A model generated the notes under the pieces. That model saw only the letters and a list, made by a program, of their open reading frames with translations, had not been told where the DNA came from and made no database searches. A DNA stretch of 64,000 bases from Rhizobium sp. RCAM05350 (GTDB lineage Bacteria; Pseudomonadota; Alphaproteobacteria; Rhizobiales; Rhizobiaceae): positions 868,001 through 932,000 of the forward strand of contig CP087974.1 of the NCBI GenBank assembly GCA_024426085.1. The letters run 5' to 3'. Below are positions 53,544-63,160 of this stretch, piece by piece. Position 1 is the stretch's first letter. Every line of letters starts with the position of its first letter. Both the position numbers and the translations under genes were made by a program.

Positions 53544-54170
53544 TCAGGCGGCGATGTCGAAATGACCACGGCCGGCAATGGCTTTTTCAGCCTCTGCGAT
53601 CGCAGCATCTTTCGAGTCCGGGCTGATGGCCAGGCCTTCGGCGCGGACAAATTCCACATCGCTGATGCCAATGAAACCGAACACGGTGCTCAGATAGGTC
53701 TCTTGGTGATCCATGGCACTGATCGGGGAAGCGCCGGAATAATGGCCGCCGCGCGTGGAGGCAACGATTACCTTCTTACCCTTGGCGAGACCTTCGACGC
53801 CCGCCTCGGTGTAACGGAAGGTGGTTCCGGCAACGAGAATGCAGTCGATCCAGGTCTTGAGCTGGCTCGGAATGGCAAAATTGTACATCGGCGCGCCGAT
53901 GACGACGACATCGGCGGCGAGGAATTCGTTGAGCGAGGCGCGGCCGGCATCAAGCTCGGAAACCAGCGTCGCATCCAGACCTTCCGGATTGGCGGAAGCA
54001 GCCATCAGGTGCGAGCCGTTAAGATGGGCAAGCGGTGCTGCGGCCAGATCACGATAGGTGACGTGGTCGCTCGGGCGCTCAGCCTTGATCCGCGCGACAA
54101 TTGAAGCCGTCAGGCGGCGGGACACGGAATGATCACCGAGAATACCGGAGTCGATATGGAGAATGTTCAT
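53544..54170 (-). CDS. azoR: FMN-dependent NADH-azoreductase
   Basis: A 208-residue flavodoxin-fold quinone/azo reductase, intact frame. MNILHIDSGILGDHSVSRRL gives the phosphate-binding loop. VVIGAPMYNFAIPSQLKTWI is the family signature for FMN contact, and VIVASTRGGHYSGASPISAM the second FMN loop. It is cytoplasmic and probably protects against quinone or thiol stress. The start ending at 54170 was chosen because the fold begins there. It is divergent from a LysR-type regulator that likely controls it. Confidence 0.93.
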   Translation of the reverse strand: MNILHIDSGILGDHSVSRRLTASIVARIKAERPSDHVTYRDLAAAPLAHLNGSHLMAASANPEGLDATLVSELDAGRASLNEFLAADVVVIGAPMYNFAIPSQLKTWIDCILVAGTTFRYTEAGVEGLAKGKKVIVASTRGGHYSGASPISAMDHQETYLSTVFGFIGISDVEFVRAEGLAISPDSKDAAIAEAEKAIAGRGHFDIAA

Positions 54171-54262
54171 GGTGGGCACCTTCATGTGCTTGTGTGGCGT
54201 TTGGGTGCATCACATATGAATTTAAAACAATCGGCCGATAAGCCGCCCCTTTTCGACAAGCC

Positions 54263-54278
54263 GTTTCCTGATAGAAAC
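54263..54278. promoter_or_regulatory. Palindrome in the azoR/LysR intergenic region
   Basis: GTTTC (54263-54267) and GAAAC (54274-54278) form an inverted repeat with a 6-bp spacer, 38 bp before the regulator start and 93 bp before azoR. Size and position suit a LysR-type operator (T-N11-A class). Binding is inferred. Confidence 0.45.
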
Positions 54279-54315
54279 AATGATGGTCAGTTATCGATGA
54301 ATATGAAGGTGTGAC

Positions 54316-55261
54316 ATGCAGGACCTGAACGATCTCGCGCTGTTTGCCGCCGTGGTAAAACACAAGGGCTTTTCCGCTGCCGCCCGTGTCCTCAACATTC
54401 CCAAATCCAAGCTTAGCAAGCACGTCGCCCGGCTTGAGCAGCAGCTCGACGTCCGCCTGCTGGAACGCTCGACCCGCAAGCTGCGGGTCACCGAGATCGG
54501 CCAGGCCTTCTACGAACGCTGCGAGACGATCCTTTCAGGCGTCGAGGCCGCCGAAGCGGTGGTTGCGGCGGCCAAGAGCGAGCCGACAGGCGCCGTCCGG
54601 CTCGCCTGCCCGATCGGCTTTGCACCGATCCTCGGCCATATCCTGCCGGCCTTTCACCGGCGTTATCCGGGCGTGCGGCTGCTGATCACCGCCACCAACC
54701 GCCGGATCGACCTTGTCGAGGAACGCATCGATATTGCACTGCGGGCGCGCGACCAGCTGGATACCGACAACAATCTTATTGTCCGCAAGCTTGGCGAAGC
54801 CCGCCAGTTTCTCGTGGCAAGTCCGGCGCTGATGGCGCGGATCGGCAATGTGACGATCGATACGCTCGGCACCATGCCGACGCTGTCGATGAACGAGCAG
54901 CATCTGACCGATACCTGGCAGCTGAACCATACCGACGGAACGAAACGCGACATCACGCATCAGCCCGTCATCGGCTGTGGCGATTTCGGCATTCTCGAGC
55001 GGGCCGCCATCGAGGGCGTCGGAATTGCGCTTCTACCGGATCATCTTTGCAGCCGGGGTATCAGGACCGGGGTGCTGATGCCGGTGCTGCCTGACTGGTG
55101 CTCGAACACCACCATCGCCCATCTGGTCTTCACATCGCGTCACGGCATGCTGCCGTCGGTCCGCTGCGCTGATCGACTTCCTTGCCGACAATATGCCGAG
55201 CGCAATGTCGCGTTGCACGGAAATCGACCTGAGGCCGGCAATGCTCGACGCAGCGGAATAA
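54316..55261 (+). CDS. LysR-family transcriptional regulator (one frameshift)
   Basis: The N-terminal winged helix DLNDLALFAAVVKHKGFSAA and ARVLNIPKSKLSKHVARLEQ is followed by RLLERSTRKLRVTEIGQAFY. The effector domain spans about residues 90-300 (AVRLACPIGFAPILGHILPA; RIDIALRARDQLDTDNNLIV). A T inserted at 55165 breaks the C-terminus; repair gives VRALIDFLADNMPSAMSRCT and ends LRPAMLDAAE at 55261. Length is about 314 residues. It is divergent from azoR, the usual layout for a regulator of a quinone-stress reductase. Confidence 0.92.
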
Positions 55262-55342
55262 AGGATGCCTCTTCGCTGGCCTGACTTATGATGCGGGCGT
55301 TTCAAACGACCGAATCATATCTGGCGGAGGCAAGGTAGAATC

Positions 55343-56072
55343 ATGACGCTGGGGAGCGGCGGCGCATCATCCGGAGACGGCGGACAACCATCGGCATCCT
55401 CCTCGTCGCCGCCATCTCGTTTCTCGCCGGCATGACAGATGCCGCCGGTCTGCTGATTGCCGGCAGCTTCGTCTCCTTTATGAGCGGCAATACCACCCGC
55501 GCCGCCGTCGCGCTCGCGGATGGACAGGCGGCCTATGCGGCTGTTCTGCTGGGTGGTCTTTTAATGTTCGTCGCCGGCAAGCGCTTGGGATCGTCATCGC
55601 CCACAATGCAGCCCGGCGTGCGTTCCGCATCCTCGCAGGGGCGACCCTCCTGCTTGCGCTTGCCGCCATCATCACCGATCCGGGACTTGCAACGCTGCAG
55701 TTCTACGCGATCGTGCTGGCCATGGGGCTCGTCAATGCCGCCGTCGAACAGATCGAGGGATTGCCGATTGGACTGACCTATGTCACCGGCGCCCTCTCGC
55801 GCTTCGGCAAAGGTATCGGCAGTTGGATGGTCGGTACGCCACGGCGCGATTGGGGCCTGCAGATCGTTCCCTGGATCGGTATGGCGTCCGGCGGCATATG
55901 CGGCGCTTTTCTCGAACGGGCGCTGGGCGCTGGCGTGCTTTGGCTGGTCTGCATGCTCGCCGCGACGCTGGCGATTCTTACCTTTTCATCCCGCCGCGGC
56001 TGCAGCAGCGCTTCGCCCCCCGTTCACTGCCTCCGCCTGTCAAAAATTCGCTGGGCAGAATCCGGCCTATAA
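55343..56072 (+). CDS. DUF1275 (YoaK) family membrane protein (two or three frameshifts)
   Basis: ISFLAGMTDAAGLLIAGSFV and SFMSGNTTRAAVALADGQAA are the DUF1275 signature. Later helices include YAIVLAMGLVNAAVEQIEGL and IGLTYVTGALSRFGKGIGSW. The start ATG 55343 (MTLG, with GGAGG upstream) needs one base near 55353. A second indel near 55590 restores VIAHNAARRAFRILAGATLL. The C-terminal tail differs by frame: an end at 56072 is given, but another indel near 55984 would extend it to 56119. It is an inner-membrane protein with no function assigned to the family. Confidence 0.8.
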
Positions 56073-56142
56073 TCACCTCAAGCCCCCATCGTTGTGTGCT
56101 TCGACCGGCGCAGATGTGAAAAACCAAACGCCGGAGTGCATT

Positions 56143-56170
56143 TTTGCTTTACACGCGACCAGAATATGCT
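56143..56170 (+). promoter_or_regulatory. Candidate promoter of tRNA-Thr
   Basis: TTTGCT (56143-56148) and TATGCT (56165-56170) are 16 bp apart, with the -10 box ending 20 bp before the tRNA. The -10 is good, the -35 weak. Confidence 0.45.
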
Positions 56171-56190
56171 AACTCCCAGCCGCAAGTGCT

Positions 56191-56266
<76 letters not shown>

Positions 56267-56477
56267 TTCTTTCCACACGCAAAATCCTCATTTATCCGGC
56301 ATTTTGGTGAACTTATGGGGGATTTCTCCCCGTAAGTTGACGCAGCGAACAGATTGGGAATCCCGCTCTTAGAATCGGAACCCCATAGGCCTATATGCAG
56401 TCGATATGTTGTTGGAACGGGCTTGAACGCCGGCGCGATAAGTCCTTTATATCGGCGCGAAACGAGGAATGACAAGC

Positions 56478-57323
56478 ATGACGGCGGACGTTCTGGCTGC
56501 AAGCGGCGGCGTGAAGCAGATAATTTGCATCAACTGGGGCACGAAATACGGCGCGCCGTTCATCAACCGGCTCTACGCGATGGTGGCACGCAACATCACG
56601 CCCCCTTTCACCTTCACCTGCTTCACCGACAATCGGGATGGTTTGCGGCCGGAAATTCACCTGGAGGACTTGCCGCCCCTGGACATCGAAAAGATGCCGG
56701 TCAACACCAAGGGCATCTGGCCCAAGGCGCGCCTGTGGGGACCGAAACTGGGCAACCTGGCTGGCCCGGTCCTGTTCCTCGACCTCGATCTGGTCATCGT
56801 CGGCTCTCTGGATGCTTTCTTCGAAGCAGGAGGACCGGATGACGTGATGATTGCCCAGAATCAGACCACGCCATTCGAACGGCTCGGCCAGACGTCGCTG
56901 TTCCGGTTTCCAGTCGGCAAGCTTGTTCCCCTGCAGGAAAAGTTCCGCGCCGACCCGCAAGGTGTGGCTGACAAATATGAATTTGAGCAGCGGTTTGTCA
57001 CCTGCAATGCTCCGGGTGGCGTCAAATTTTTTCCTCGCCGCTGGGTTCTGCATTTCAAACAGGATTGCCGCTGGCCGATCCCGCTGAACTATTTCCTGGT
57101 CCCCCGCCTTCCCTCCGATGCCAGGGTTGTCCTGTTCCTGCGCAACTTTTTCCCGCAGCATGCGATTGACGGGCAGTTCGGTCTGAAGGGGCGCGCAACG
57201 ACACCTCTCGATCACATTTTCGGCGTGTTTGACCCCAGCCGGCGGAGGGGAAAGGCGCCGTTCCGATACCTGCGCCAATATATCCTTCCCACGCCGTGGG
57301 TCGCGGACCATTGGCGGGAATGA
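56478..57323 (+). CDS. Glycosyltransferase-like protein (GT-A fold)
   Basis: A roughly 281-residue protein. IICINWGTKYGAPFINRLYA opens the nucleotide-binding half and PVLFLDLDLVIVGSLDAFFE supplies the DxD metal motif of GT-A enzymes. A conserved-looking end reads YILPTPWVADHWRE. There are no membrane segments, so it is cytoplasmic or peripheral, perhaps adding sugar to a surface polysaccharide. I chose ATG 56478, which has GAGGA at good spacing; an ATG at 56469 is too close to it. The frame appears intact. Donor and acceptor are unknown. Confidence 0.78.
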   Translation: MTADVLAASGGVKQIICINWGTKYGAPFINRLYAMVARNITPPFTFTCFTDNRDGLRPEIHLEDLPPLDIEKMPVNTKGIWPKARLWGPKLGNLAGPVLFLDLDLVIVGSLDAFFEAGGPDDVMIAQNQTTPFERLGQTSLFRFPVGKLVPLQEKFRADPQGVADKYEFEQRFVTCNAPGGVKFFPRRWVLHFKQDCRWPIPLNYFLVPRLPSDARVVLFLRNFFPQHAIDGQFGLKGRATTPLDHIFGVFDPSRRRGKAPFRYLRQYILPTPWVADHWRE

Positions 57324-57472
57324 AGCCTCAATCTTCCCTTCCCCACGATGTTCTTTTGTGCATGATACCGTCTGTATTCTGAGCAGCGACGCCTTCTGTC
57401 GGACTTCCAGATGGACCATATTTGGGGCCTTTCGCATGGGGCGGCCCATTTCATAAAACAGACAGGCATTTT

Positions 57473-58247
57473 ATGGCTCGCACCTTCAAAACCATCGCCT
57501 TTGCCGCTTCAGCCACCGACGAAGCACAGGCGGCGGCGGAAGAATTGATCGCTCTCTACGGCCAGGGAAGATCCGGCCGAAGCAGACGTGATCGTGGCGC
57601 TAGGCGGCGATGGTTTCATGCTGCACACGCTGCACAGGACGATGAATTCCGGCAAGCTCGTCTATGGCATGAACCGCGGCTCGATCGGCTTTCTGATGAA
57701 CCGTTACAGCACCGAAGACCTGCACAAGCGTCTGGCTGAGGCCGTCGAGAATACGTTCCGGCCGCTGGAAATGCAGACCGTCGATGCGGATGGAAACAGC
57801 TTCAAGGCGCTTGCGATCAACGAGGTCTATCTGTTTCGCCAGTCCTATCAGGCAGCCAAGCTGAGAGTCGTCGTCGATGACCGGGTGCGCCTTGAGGAGC
57901 TGATCTGCGATGGCGTCCTGCTCTCCACACCGGCTGGCTCGACGGCCTACAATCTCTCCGCCCATGGCCCGATCCTGCCGCTTGAGGCTCCGCTTCTGGC
58001 TCTGACGCCGGTCAGCCCCTTCCGGCCACGACGCTGGCGCGGCGCGCTGCTGCCCAACAAGGTCACTGTCGATATCGCCATTCTCGAACCCGAAAAACGC
58101 CCGGTCAACGCGGTCGCCGATCATGTCGAGGTCAAGTCAGTGGTCAAAGTGCGGATCGCCGAATCGGAAAACACGACGGCACACATCCTTTCGGATCCCG
58201 ACTATTCCTGGTCGGACCGCATTCTTGCCGAGCAGTTCTCGAATTGA
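57473..58247 (+). CDS. nadK: NAD kinase (one frameshift)
   Basis: A cytoplasmic enzyme phosphorylating NAD to NADP. The catalytic VALGGDGFMLHTLH (GGDG), YGMNRGSIGFLMN (NRGxxGFL), and ICDGVLLSTPAGSTAYNLSA with HGPILPL are the family motifs. One missing A near 57570 separates the N-terminus (MARTFKTIAFAASATDEAQA) from ADVIVALGGDG. Repaired length is about 257 residues, the short form without an N-terminal extension. It starts at ATG 57473. Confidence 0.94.
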
Positions 58248-58507
58248 GACCAGTCTCCGACCGTGTACTTTCCGATAAAATCCTCAACGGGAATCGATTT
58301 CGGCTGAAACTTGTGCCAGAATTCGGTGTGCCTCGGTGCCCGCAAGGGATGCAGGCACCAGAGCATCCGGCTTTTCCAGTCAGAGTACCCAGGGCGAAAA
58401 CCATGCTCCAGACAAGATATGACAGCGCAACCGGCGTGCGTTTGCCTGCGGGCGGAAAGCTTTTATGAGCGACCGTCTCTGGCAATTGCAGGCGGACAAT
58501 CCTGCGT

Positions 58508-59025
58508 TTGGCCCGGCACCTGGCAGTCTGTTGCCTGGCCGTGAAATTCGCAGCCGGCTCGCCGGTTCTCGCCGATGACACGGTCCTGATGCCCACCAAC
58601 ATCATCTTCGTGACAAGTACCGGATACTGGGAGGAAAGCGGCGACCCGCTGAGCGTGCTTGATCCCGATAGTGCAAAGACAACCGAAAACCAGCCGGCCA
58701 TGCAGTCATCGACGCCTGCACAGCGCGGATATTACAAGCTGGTGGCCGTGCGCCAGCCCGCGGGGAAGCGCATATCTTCCTGCAGCAGGTCGCCCTGGAT
58801 GCCGCAGGTCCGAAAGTCGTTTCGTCGGCTGAACTCGAGGAGTTCTCCGCGATGAAGGCCTATGTCACCGATATCAGGCCGGAAACATCCGACGGTGTTG
58901 CAAGCCAGCCCGGTCTGTTCGCAACGATTTATCTGAAGACCGATCCCACGGCGGGCGAGCCAGAGACCTGGACGGTGCTGATCGACGATATCGGCGACAT
59001 CAAAGTCGAGCGCGAAACCAACTGA
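58508..59025 (+). CDS. Exported hypothetical protein (at least one frameshift)
   Basis: From TTG 58508 a signal-like segment (HLAVCCLAVKFAAGSPVLAD) leads into MPTNIIFVTSTGYWEESGDP and RGYYKLVAVRQPAG. One base added near 58762 continues EAHIFLQQVALDAAGPKVVS, AYVTDIRPETSDGVASQPGL and WTVLIDDIGDIKVERETN, ending at 59025. Length is about 170 residues, probably periplasmic. The true start may be ATG 58466 (GGAAAG upstream) with another indel. No family is recognised. It is convergent with prfB across a terminator. I see no gene in the 260 bp upstream. Confidence 0.65.
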
Positions 59026-59045
59026 CCGACAACACCGATCAAAAG

Positions 59046-59076
59046 AAAAGCCGGGCGATAGACACGCCCGGCTTTT
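59046..59076. terminator. Bidirectional terminator before prfB end
   Basis: AAAAGCCGGGC (59046-59056) pairs perfectly with GCCCGGCTTTT (59066-59076), an 11-bp stem with T-runs on both strands between two convergent genes. Confidence 0.88.
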
Positions 59077-59104
59077 GCAATTGTCAGAAGGTGTGAGACC
59101 CGGC

Positions 59105-60237
59105 TTACGCCAGATCGTCGACCACGGCATCGGCGCCGCCGTTGACGCGGTGGGCGAGCGCCGCTTCCATGAACTCATTCAGGTCGCCATCGAGAACATC
59201 GTCCGGCGCCGTGCTTGCCACGCCGGTGCGCAGGTCCTTGACCAGTTGGTAGGGCTGCATGACATAGGAACGAATCTGGTGTCCCCAGCCAATATCGCTC
59301 TTCGATGCTGCTTCGGCGTTGGCCGCGTCTTCGCGCTTCTTCAGTTCCGCTTCGTAGAGACGGGCGCGCAGCATATCCCAGGCCTTGGCCTTGTTCTTGT
59401 GCTGCGAGCGTTCCTGCTGGCACTGCACCACGATGCCGGACGGCATATGCGTGATGCGCACCGCCGAGTCGGTCGTGTTGACGTGCTGGCCACCGGCACC
59501 GGACGAACGGTAGGTATCGATGCGGCAATCGCTCTCGTTGATATCGATCTGGATCAGATCGTCGATGACCGGATAAACCCAGATCGACGAGAACGAGGTG
59601 TGACGGCGGGCGTTGCTGTCGAACGGCGAAATTCGCACCAGGCGGTGAACACCCGATCCGGTCTTCAGCCAGCCATAGGCATTGTGGCCCTTGACCAGCA
59701 GCGTCGCTGACTTGATGCCGGCTTCTTCGCCGTCATGGACTTCAAGCAGTTCGACCTTGTAGCCTTGGCGTTCCGCCCAGCGCGTGTACATGCGCAGAAG
59801 GATGTTCTGCCCAGTCCTGGCTCTCGGTGCCGCCGGCGCCGGAATGGACTTCGAGATAGGTGTCGTTGCTGTCGGCTTCGCCGGACAGCATGGCTTCCAC
59901 CTGGCGGCGCGCCGCTTCCGTGCGCAGCACGCGCAGAGCGTCTTCGGCTTCCTTGACGATGTCGGCATCGCCTTCTTCCTCACCGAGTTCGATAAGGTCG
60001 ATAGCGTCCTGCATTTGCTGCTCGAAAGCCCGCACGCTGCTGATGCCGTCGTCGAGATGCTGGCGCTCGCGCATCAGCTTCTGCGCTTCCGACGCATCGT
60101 TCCAGAGGTTCGGGTCCTCTGACTTGTTGTTCAACCAGTCCAGTCGTCTTACCGCCTGATCCCAGTCAAAGATGCCTCCTCAGCAGGCTTATGGCCTGCT
60201 TGATCTCGTCGACAATGTTCTCGATTTCAGTCCGCAT
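59105..60237 (-). CDS. prfB: Peptide chain release factor 2, with programmed +1 frameshift
   Basis: The release factor for UGA and [23 protein letters not shown] then RHL is followed by an in-frame TGA; the +1 frame continues [20 protein letters not shown]. The SPF anticodon-like tripeptide is in [15 protein letters not shown] and the catalytic GGQ in [20 protein letters not shown] second, accidental break is the T inserted at 59808 (plus strand) inside [14 protein letters not shown]. Repaired length is about 376 residues. The gene lies downstream of mrcA on the same strand. Confidence 0.96.
60165..60180 (-). promoter_or_regulatory. prfB programmed +1 frameshift signal
   Basis: On the minus strand the site reads AGGAGG-CAT-CTT-TGA-C. 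An internal Shine-Dalgarno (60180-60175) lies three bases before CTT, with the UGA stop in the A site and a C after it. This is the canonical RF2 autoregulatory slip site: scarce RF2 lets the ribosome shift to the GAC frame. Confidence 0.95.
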
Positions 60238-60336
60238 GGTCCCGCTTCTTGCGCTCGTATGGAATGTGCGCCGTGAATAACGGCGCCTGCCGCTTATGTA
60301 AAGACCGGCAGGCGCCTGGAAAGGTGGTGAGTTGGG

Positions 60337-62789
60337 TTAAAACAGGCCGTTGGAACCGCGGTTGATCGCGTCGTTTGCCTGTGGCGATGCCTTCAGGATT
60401 TCCTCCGGCGGCATATACTGATCGGCCCCACCGATGACCGAGAAGGTTTCTGCCGGACCGGTTCCGGGCTTGAACGCCTCGATGATCGTATCCGGATCGC
60501 CTTCCGCTGCCGCCATGCCGGTCTTGCGGTTAACAGGGATGAGGCTCATGCCTTCCGGCACCACGAATTTGCCCGGGCGCGTGCCCTGCGTTGCAGCCTG
60601 CATGAAATCGTTGAACACGGGAGCCGCAAGACCGCCACCCGTTGCGCCGCGACCGAGCGGCGCCGGGCTGTCGAAGCCGAGATAGAGGCCAGCGACCATG
60701 TCAGGTGTATAACCGACGAACCAGGCGTCCTTTTCGTCATTGGTCGTTCCGGTCTTGCCAGCAACCGGGCGATCGAGCTTGATCTTGCCGGCGGCCGTAC
60801 TGCGGGTGACCACGCCTTCCATCATCGAGGTAATCTGATAGGCCGTCATCGGGTCCAGAACCTGCTCTCTGTTGTCGGTGAGAACCGGTTCTTCCTGATC
60901 TTCCCAATCCGTCGCATTGCAATTGTCGCAGGTGCGTTCCTCGTGGCGGAAGATCGTCTTGCCGTAGCGGTCCTGGATGCGGTCGATCATCGACGGCTTG
61001 ATCTGTTTGCCGCCATTGGCAAGCACGGCGTAGGCCGACACCATCCGCAGCACCGTTGTTTCGCCCGACCCGAGCGACATGGCCAGAACCGGCAGCATCT
61101 TGTCATAGATACCGAAGCGCTCGGCATATTCGGCAACGAGGTTCATGCCCATGTCGTTGGCAAGCCGCACCGTCATCAGGTTACGTGACTTTTCGATACC
61201 AAGGCGCAATGTCGAAGGTCCGGCCGAGCCGCCACCGTAGTTCTCCGGGCGCCAGACCTGGCCGCCGGTAACCAGTTCGAACGGCGCATCGAGAATGACG
61301 GATGCCGGCGTATAGCCGTTGTCGAGCGCCGCCGCATAGACGAACGGCTTGAAGGACGATCCCGGCTGGCGCATCGCCTGCGTCGCGCGGTTGAATTCCG
61401 ACTGACCGTAGGAGAAGCCGCCCGCCATGGCGAGAACACGGCCCGTATGCGGATCCATGGCGACAAGGCCACCCTGCACTTTCGGTGGTTGGCGCAGACG
61501 ATACTCGCCGGCTTCCGTGGTCGCTTCGACATAGACGATATCGCCGGGACCGACGACGCCTACCGGCGATTTCGCGGACTTGCGATCGCCGACCGACGAG
61601 CGATAGGCCCATTGCATGTTCTTTGCGGTGATATGCCCGGTCAGGCGATCGGCACCGACCTTGCCGGCTCCGTCCTTCTCCGGCTGGATACCGATCTCGG
61701 CACCATGATCGTCAACGGACAGAACGACCGCAAGCTTCCATTCCGGCACATCGGAGAGCGCTTCGACTTTGCCGAGCGGCTCACCCCAATCTCCACCGAT
61801 CTCGATCGTCTTCAGCGCGCCATGGAATCCCCGGCGCTCGTCATAGGAGACAAGTGCATTCTGCAACACCCGGCGGGCTTCCACCTGCAGCCGCGGATCG
61901 AGCGAGGTGCGAACGGACAGGCCGCCCTCATAGAGGGCATTGTCGCCGTAACGCTGGATGATCTGGCGGCGCACTTCCTCGGCGAAATAATCCGACGCGA
62001 ACAGATGCGAGCCGCCGCGCTGAACGCTGACGCCGAGCGGCTGCTTCTTGGCTTCCTCACCGTCGCTCTTGGTGACGTACCCTGTTCTCGACCATACGGT
62101 CGATGACCCAATCGTGGCGCTCCAGAGCTGCCTTTTCGCGGCGGAACGGATGATAGTTCGAAGGCCCCTTCGGCAATGCGGCCAGATAGGCCGTTTCTGG
62201 CAATGGTCAGTTCTGTCACCGACTTGTCAAAATAGGTGAGTGCTGCGCCAGCGATGCCGTAGGAGTTCAGCCCGAAGAAAATCTCGTTGAGATACAGTTC
62301 GAGAATGCGGTCCTTGCTGTAAGCCTGCTCGATGCGAAATGACAGGATCGCTTCCTTGACCTTGCGGTCGATCGTCTGGTCGGCGGACAGGAGGAAGTTC
62401 TTGGCAACCTGCTGGGTAATCGTCGAGGCGCCGACCGGACGGCGGCCGGAGCCGAAATTCTGCAGGTTCACGAAGATGGCGCGGCCAAGGCCGGTGATGT
62501 CGACGCCCGGATGCTGGTAGAAATTCTTGTCTTCGGCCGAAATAAAGCCGCCTTGACGCGATCCGGAATGGCCTGGATCGGCAGGTAGAGGCGGCGCTCG
62601 CGGGCATATTCGGCCATCAGCGCGCCATTGCCGGCGTGGACCGCGTCGTTACCGGCGGCGCGTAGCTGTTGAGAACCTCATAATCTGGCAGGTCCTTGGT
62701 CACGTGCCCAAGATAGATGGCAGCAGCCAGGCTACGCCGAGCACCAGAAATGCGCCAATGCCGAAGAAGTATCCAATCAGTCTGATCAT
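60337..62789 (-). CDS. mrcA: Penicillin-binding protein 1A (about five frameshifts)
   Basis: A bifunctional class A enzyme of the inner membrane. The N-terminal anchor is MIRLIGYFFGIGAFLVLGVA. The glycosyltransferase domain has AEDKNFYQHPGVDITGLGRA, GASTITQQVAKNFLLS and AILSFRIEQAYSKDRILELY. The transpeptidase domain has the SxxK QPGSSFKPFVYAAALDNGYT, the SxN-type SRN in EKSRNLMTVRLAND, and the KTGTT box VAGKTGTTNDEKDAWFVGYT. Breaks lie near 62724, 62655, 62552, 62198 and 62093; the last two are A/T inserted in a CG step. Repaired length is about 817 residues. Confidence 0.93.
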
Positions 62790-63160
62790 CAGCCAGGTAC
62801 CGGTATCCTGTTGTCGTTTATCTATGCGGAGCACACGTTGCCGGTGGGCCTAACCCGCACCTTGCCCGAATGCAATCACGCTGACGAATTAAACAACGAA
62901 TGAAACGCATTCCGGTTGGCCGGCGGCGCTTCCCACGCTGGTTGTTTACGACCGGCGATCGTCTTTCAGATCACCCGCCGCGCAATTCAGATTCCGGATA
63001 GCGACCGGATTGTGAGCAAAATAGGGCTTGCGGCAGATTAAACATAGGTCATCCCGTTGAAAACGATATCGCTGTTACTCTGGCGACACAAATCACAAGA
63101 GACGTTATTGCCAGCCCAATTAGTGGATTGGCAACCGATGAAGCCCCGTCCAAACCGTGG
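62790..63160. other. Non-coding gap between the amidase gene and mrcA
   Basis: These 371 bp lie between two minus-strand genes. I see no credible gene, tRNA or strong hairpin. It presumably holds the mrcA promoter, but no box pair stood out clearly enough to list. Confidence 0.5.

Noticed and set aside
58248..58507. Possible riboswitch or small gene between nadK and the next gene
   Set aside because: Short pairings around 58330-58375 are not extended, no conserved riboswitch core is visible, and short open frames lack convincing product or start signals.
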